A stretch of 64,000 nt of DNA from JAMXLO01 sp963719805 (GTDB taxonomy: Bacteria > Pseudomonadota > Alphaproteobacteria > Acetobacterales > Acetobacteraceae). The stretch lies in contig CAVRDF010000007.1 in assembly GCA_963719805.1 (NCBI GenBank), positions 248,001-312,000 on the forward strand, in the 5' to 3' direction. Position numbers and translations under genes: made by a program. The notes beneath the pieces were generated by a model. It saw only the letters and a program-made list of their open reading frames with translations, searched no databases and was not told where the DNA came from. Positions 60,516 to 64,000 of this stretch are shown piece by piece; the first letter of the stretch is position 1; the number at the start of each line of letters is the position of its first letter.

Positions 60516-62381
60516 TTACGACCTGTCGTCGCCTGAAGGTCGCCGCGCCAACGCAAGCAGCCGCGAAGCCGCCTTCTCCATACGGATCGCGCGCTCGCGT
60601 ATCCATGGCACGCGAATGGAAAATATCAGCCAGTTGCGATCCACCGGATCATAGGCGGGATTCACCAGCGGGTTCGCCGGCTCGCCCGCCATCACCATCT
60701 CCCGCATGTTGATCAGCACGTCCAGCTTGATCGCTTCCTCCGTTGTCAGCGGCAGCATCGTGCAGGCGCCAAACCCAATCACCTCGGCACCACGCCAGAG
60801 CGTCACGCTGATTGCCACGAAGCCGGTTTCCTGCGGCATCTGTACCCGCAGTAAAGGTCCCGCGCCTTCCACGACGTGCGCACCGGCGGCCTGCCATTCG
60901 CATCGCAGCGTCGCCAGGTCGCCAAAACGGCCGGTATCGACGTGGAACGACACCGTCTCCCCGGCCGCTGCCAGCATCCGGCCGGCACGATGCGGCAGAG
61001 GTCCAATCACACGCGCGCTTGGCAGCCGCAGACGCTCGACCACGTTCCGCGTAATCGTCTCTACATGTGTATTGCGCGGCACCAGGATCGGCCAATCCGT
61101 CGTTGCCCCCTGAAACACCACGCCACCCTGCGGGCTGACGTACAGACCCATCGTCGCGGCCGCGCCCGCCTTGCCGGCGACCCAGCCGTCACCCAACTCA
61201 GCCACGCCAAGAATGACGAAATCGCGTGGCGTCCCCATCTCGCCGGTGACAACCGCGCGCCCATCCTTGCGACGGAATGCCGCGCCATCCACCTCGTAGC
61301 CAATCAGCGGAAAGTCGTCGTCGTTGCCGAACTCATCGCCGTCATGCAGGCCGGTGCCGGCATACACCCAGTGCGATGCGTGCTGCACCACATAGCCCTG
61401 CGTCCGGCGTTTGCCATCCCACCAACCGCCGCCAAACGCCGTGGCCACACCGGTCAGGCGGCATTCCGGATTCACCTCCTGCCAGGCATCGCGTATCCAC
61501 GTGTCTGGATCACGGCTCGGAGGACCGATCTTGGCGCAGGTGATTGCGGTGTCATCATCGGTGAAGTGGATGCGATAGCCTGAGATGTTGCCGCTGAAAA
61601 ATGCAATATTGCCGCCACGGGCGACATGCGCATCCAACGCAGCGCGCATCGCATCGCTCCAGTACTCGTCGTGCCCGACGCTCAACATCAGGCTGTATGG
61701 ACGCAGAAAATCCGGGTCCTGGTGCAGGTCCCAATCGGTGCAGTAATGCGCGTCGTAGCCTTGCTGTTCCAGCCAGCGCACCAGTGGCGCATCCCAATGC
61801 TCGAATGTCTGCCGCCGCGACGACGTATCGTAATAGTCCTCGGAATCGCCTGGCATCACGTCACCGCCCGTGCCGCAGCCCGGCCGTCGCCATGTCACCT
61901 TGAAACCGGGATTGGGCTGTTCGCGCGACCACACTGCTTCGGTGTACAGGCTGCCGTACCCGGTGCCATTGTACGCGACGAACGTGGCCCAGGAGACTTT
62001 GTAAAGCACCGTTCCCGGCTGCACCGAACCGCGATGGCGAATCACGAACAGCGCCTTCGCGGAGGTGGCGAATGTCGTGCTGCAATCCGGCGCGACTTCG
62101 CTGCCGTCAGCGCCGATCTCGATCAGCGCCGCGACATAGACACCAGAAGGCCAGTCCGCAGGAATTGCGAACTCATACGCGGGCCAGCCCCAGTCGCGAT
62201 CGGGCGGCCCGTCAGGCAGATCGACGCCGGCCAACACCGCGCCGCTCAAGGGTTTCATCTCTTGCAGATGCGCGCCTTGCCGGAAGAACGCGACACGGAA
62301 CCGCGGACTGGTCGTGGCGACATGCAAGACCAGCGTCTCGCCGGCGTTCAGCGATGGAAAATGAGGATAGCCGCGGATCAT
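60516..62381 (-). CDS. N,N-dimethylformamidase large-subunit-like protein (621 aa)
   Basis: Recognisable as the DMFase beta (large) subunit family. Key blocks are SWATFVAYNGTGYGSLY, GDSEDYYDTSSRRQTFEHWDAPLVRWLEQQGYDAHYCTDWDLHQDP, LMLSVGHDEYWSDAMRAALDAHVARGGNIAFFSGN, and a late DWPILVPRNTHVETITRNVVERL. In the Paracoccus enzyme an H-x-E pair and two Tyr surround the mononuclear iron, and GHDEYW matches that region. It is about 140 residues shorter than the Paracoccus large subunit, and no small-subunit gene is in the adjacent gaps. It may hydrolyse another amide. Upstream are the OppD/F-like ATPases, downstream the Dpp operon. Confidence 0.85.
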   Translation of the reverse strand: MIRGYPHFPSLNAGETLVLHVATTSPRFRVAFFRQGAHLQEMKPLSGAVLAGVDLPDGPPDRDWGWPAYEFAIPADWPSGVYVAALIEIGADGSEVAPDCSTTFATSAKALFVIRHRGSVQPGTVLYKVSWATFVAYNGTGYGSLYTEAVWSREQPNPGFKVTWRRPGCGTGGDVMPGDSEDYYDTSSRRQTFEHWDAPLVRWLEQQGYDAHYCTDWDLHQDPDFLRPYSLMLSVGHDEYWSDAMRAALDAHVARGGNIAFFSGNISGYRIHFTDDDTAITCAKIGPPSRDPDTWIRDAWQEVNPECRLTGVATAFGGGWWDGKRRTQGYVVQHASHWVYAGTGLHDGDEFGNDDDFPLIGYEVDGAAFRRKDGRAVVTGEMGTPRDFVILGVAELGDGWVAGKAGAAATMGLYVSPQGGVVFQGATTDWPILVPRNTHVETITRNVVERLRLPSARVIGPLPHRAGRMLAAAGETVSFHVDTGRFGDLATLRCEWQAAGAHVVEGAGPLLRVQMPQETGFVAISVTLWRGAEVIGFGACTMLPLTTEEAIKLDVLINMREMVMAGEPANPLVNPAYDPVDRNWLIFSIRVPWIRERAIRMEKAASRLLALARRPSGDDRS

Positions 62382-62421
62382 GGCTGTTCAGTACATCTGT
62401 GGTTTCTATTTCTATCTGTCG

Positions 62422-63414
62422 TCACGTCTCAACGGATGTTCGCAGCGCCCCCGGAAAGTGGCATGCAACAAGGTGCCCGTCCGTTTGCTCGGCCAGCGCG
62501 GGCTCGTGTTCCGCGCAGATCGCCTGCGCCGCGACGCAGCGAGTCCGGAAACGGCAACCGGTTGGCCGCTGCATCGGACTGGGCGGTTCCCCTGCCAGAT
62601 GATGCCGCGCCCGCCGTACCCGCGCCGATGCATCCGGCACCGACGACAACAACGAGACCGTATATGGATGCAACGGCGCGAGCTGGATCGTTTCGCTCGA
62701 CGCCAGCTCGACGATGCGGCCCAGATACATCACCGCGACCCGATCGGCGATGTAGCCGACCACCGCCAAACTATGCGCGATGAAGATATAGGTCAGCCCA
62801 AGTTCCCGCTTCAGGTCCACCAGCAGGTTCAGCACCTGCGCCTGCACAGAGACGTCGAGGGCGGACACCGGCTCATCGGCGACGATTAGTCGCGCGCCAA
62901 GGATCAGCACACGCGCGATGCCGACGCGTTGCCGCTGCCCGCCTGACAATTCGTGCGGATAGCGTGTGGCGAGATCGCGCGGCAGACCAACTTTTGCCAG
63001 GATATCGTTGACCAACGCGTCATCAGTCGCGGCATGCGCCATACCTTGAATCCGCCGCCCCTCAAGGATCAGGTCGCGCACCCGCATGCGTGGGTTCAGT
63101 GATCCCAACGAATCCTGGAAAATAATCTGGATATCGCGCCGCGCCAGCTTGCGCTCCTTGCGATCCAGCGTCGCCAGATCGCGTCCCTCGAAAAACACTG
63201 CGCCCGAATCTGGTTGCCGCAACATCATCACGACACGGCTCAGTGTGGACTTTCCACATCCCGACTCGCCAACCAGACCGATGGTCTCGCCGTGGCGCAC
63301 GGTGAGGTTCACCCCGTCCAGCGCGTGCACGTGACCCACTGTGCGTTGCAGCACACCGCTTTGCACAGGGAAGCGCGCGTGCACGTCGCGCAGTTCCAAC
63401 AAAGCGGTGGGCAT
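62422..63414 (-). CDS. Oligopeptide-type ABC importer ATPase (OppF/DppF-like)
   Basis: A ~330-residue ATPase. Walker A GLVGESGCGKSTLSRVVMML, Q-loop IIFQDSLGSLNPRM, signature LSGGQRQRVGIARVLIL, Walker B LIVADEPVSALDVS and H-loop IAHSLAVV. A C-terminal oligopeptide-importer segment has several Cys (GCRFRTRCVAAQAICAE). ATG 63414 follows the OppD-like stop by 2 bp; GTG 63432 is possible. These ATPases probably energise the Dpp-type permeases at 57078-58858. Confidence 0.93.
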   Translation of the reverse strand: MPTALLELRDVHARFPVQSGVLQRTVGHVHALDGVNLTVRHGETIGLVGESGCGKSTLSRVVMMLRQPDSGAVFFEGRDLATLDRKERKLARRDIQIIFQDSLGSLNPRMRVRDLILEGRRIQGMAHAATDDALVNDILAKVGLPRDLATRYPHELSGGQRQRVGIARVLILGARLIVADEPVSALDVSVQAQVLNLLVDLKRELGLTYIFIAHSLAVVGYIADRVAVMYLGRIVELASSETIQLAPLHPYTVSLLSSVPDASARVRRARHHLAGEPPSPMQRPTGCRFRTRCVAAQAICAEHEPALAEQTDGHLVACHFPGALRTSVET

Positions 63415-63416
63415 GA

Positions 63417-63998
63417 TCAGGCGCTTTCCCACACGCCGCGGGTTGCGCGCGCACCGTCATGACAAAGCCAGCAAGCCGCGACATGTGCCGTCGCGCCAAA
63501 TAGCGGGGGGAAAGGCGCCGTCCTACAACGATCGAAGGCGAGATCGCAGCGTGGCGCGAATCCGCAGCCAGCTGGCCGCTCGACCGGCGAAGGCACCGTG
63601 CCGCCAATCATTGCCAGTCGCTGGTCGCGTGGCATGCGCAGCCGCGGTACCGACCGCAGCAATTGTTCTGTGTAGGGATGCTGTGGCGAGGTCAGCACCT
63701 GCTCAACAGAACCGCGTTCGACGATTCGGCCAGCGTACATGACAGCGATATCGTCGGCCATCTCCGCCACGACACCAAGATCATGGGTGATCAATAGAAT
63801 TCCCATGTCGCGCGTATCGCGCAGGCCACGAAGCAGATCGAGGATCTGTGCCTGGATTGTCGCATCAAGCGCTGTCGTGGGCTCATCGGCGATCAGGATC
63901 TTCGGATCGCATGCCAGTGCCATGGCAATCATCGCGCGCTGCTGCATCCCGCCGGAAAGTTCATGCGGAAATTGCCGCACGCGCCGTTCTGGCAGGGG
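63417..63998 (-). CDS. Oligopeptide-type ABC importer ATPase (OppD/DppD-like), 5' end outside window
   Basis: Only the C-terminal 193 residues are inside the window. Visible: signature LSGGMQQRAMIAMALA, Walker B ILIADEPTTALDATIQ, H-loop LITHDLGVVAEMADDIAVMYAGRIVE, and the C-terminal oligopeptide segment with Cys (GCGFAPRCDLAFDRCR). Walker A lies beyond base 64000. It is paired with the OppF-like gene 2 bp downstream. Confidence 0.93.
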   Translation of the reverse strand, partial: PLPERRVRQFPHELSGGMQQRAMIAMALACDPKILIADEPTTALDATIQAQILDLLRGLRDTRDMGILLITHDLGVVAEMADDIAVMYAGRIVERGSVEQVLTSPQHPYTEQLLRSVPRLRMPRDQRLAMIGGTVPSPVERPAGCGFAPRCDLAFDRCRTAPFPPLFGATAHVAACWLCHDGARATRGVWESA

Positions 63999-64000
63999 AA

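Noticed and set aside
1..64000. Search by eye for tRNA genes, insertion sequences, integrases and attachment sites
   Set aside because: No tRNA T-arm pattern with a matching cloverleaf, no transposase or integrase domain and no long terminal repeats were seen, so no mobile element is called.

Overview
The window is a high-GC (visibly about 63-65%), gene-dense stretch of chromosome with short intergenic gaps, many 4-bp start/stop overlaps and frequent GTG/TTG starts. Gene content (guaA and rsmB close together, many ABC importers, Rieske, enolase-superfamily and Gfo/Idh/MocA enzymes) suggests a metabolically versatile soil-, plant- or water-associated alphaproteobacterium, possibly Acetobacteraceae/Rhodospirillales; the family-level guess is weak and rests on gene content alone. 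No tRNA, rRNA, CRISPR array, insertion sequence or prophage was seen.

Layout. 1-7731: the end of an MFS-type transporter, a small unknown protein, an ArsR-SRPBCC-RibD-like reductase operon, a DoxX-like protein divergent from a LysR regulator, a short Ada-type regulator, a ketopantoate reductase homologue, a GST with a C-terminal extension and a DUF4336-type protein. 7963-14073: housekeeping guaA and rsmB, interrupted by a LysR regulator, a 63-residue exported peptide with a strong terminator, a PhyH-type dioxygenase and a GNAT acetyltransferase. 14374-18389: a tight three-gene operon (GbcA-like Rieske oxygenase, HcnB-like FAD/[2Fe-2S] protein, HcnC/DAO-like oxidase), probably for oxidative N-demethylation. 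18496-26940: a Pro/Tyr-rich exported protein, a TetR regulator, a peptide-type ABC importer whose fused double ATPase carries a one-base frameshift in its second Walker A, and an unusual AraC-HTH/TPR fusion regulator. 27149-38264: a secreted vanadium-haloperoxidase-like protein, two enolase-superfamily enzymes, an SDR, and two polar-amino-acid-type ABC importers on either side of a GntR(FCD) repressor with a clear palindromic operator. 38286-42947: an unknown membrane protein, a phenol-hydroxylase-type flavoprotein and a short SbmA/BacA-like protein.

43065-64000: the most interesting part. A Pot-type ABC importer (forward) converges on a long reverse-strand catabolic block: three Gfo/Idh/MocA dehydrogenases, an IolE-like dehydratase, a LacI repressor, a zinc alcohol dehydrogenase, a second xylose-isomerase-like TIM barrel, a Rieske ferredoxin, an amidohydrolase, a third enolase-superfamily enzyme, a Dpp-type importer, a dimethylformamidase-large-subunit-like protein and an Opp-type ATPase pair. 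Three near-identical palindromes (core TGGAACGTTCCA) sit just downstream of candidate promoters for the Pot importer, the amidohydrolase-to-Gfo operon (which includes lacI itself) and the Dpp-type operon. I infer one LacI-type regulon that couples two importers to a cyclitol- or sugar-derivative catabolic pathway. The substrate is not identifiable from sequence alone.
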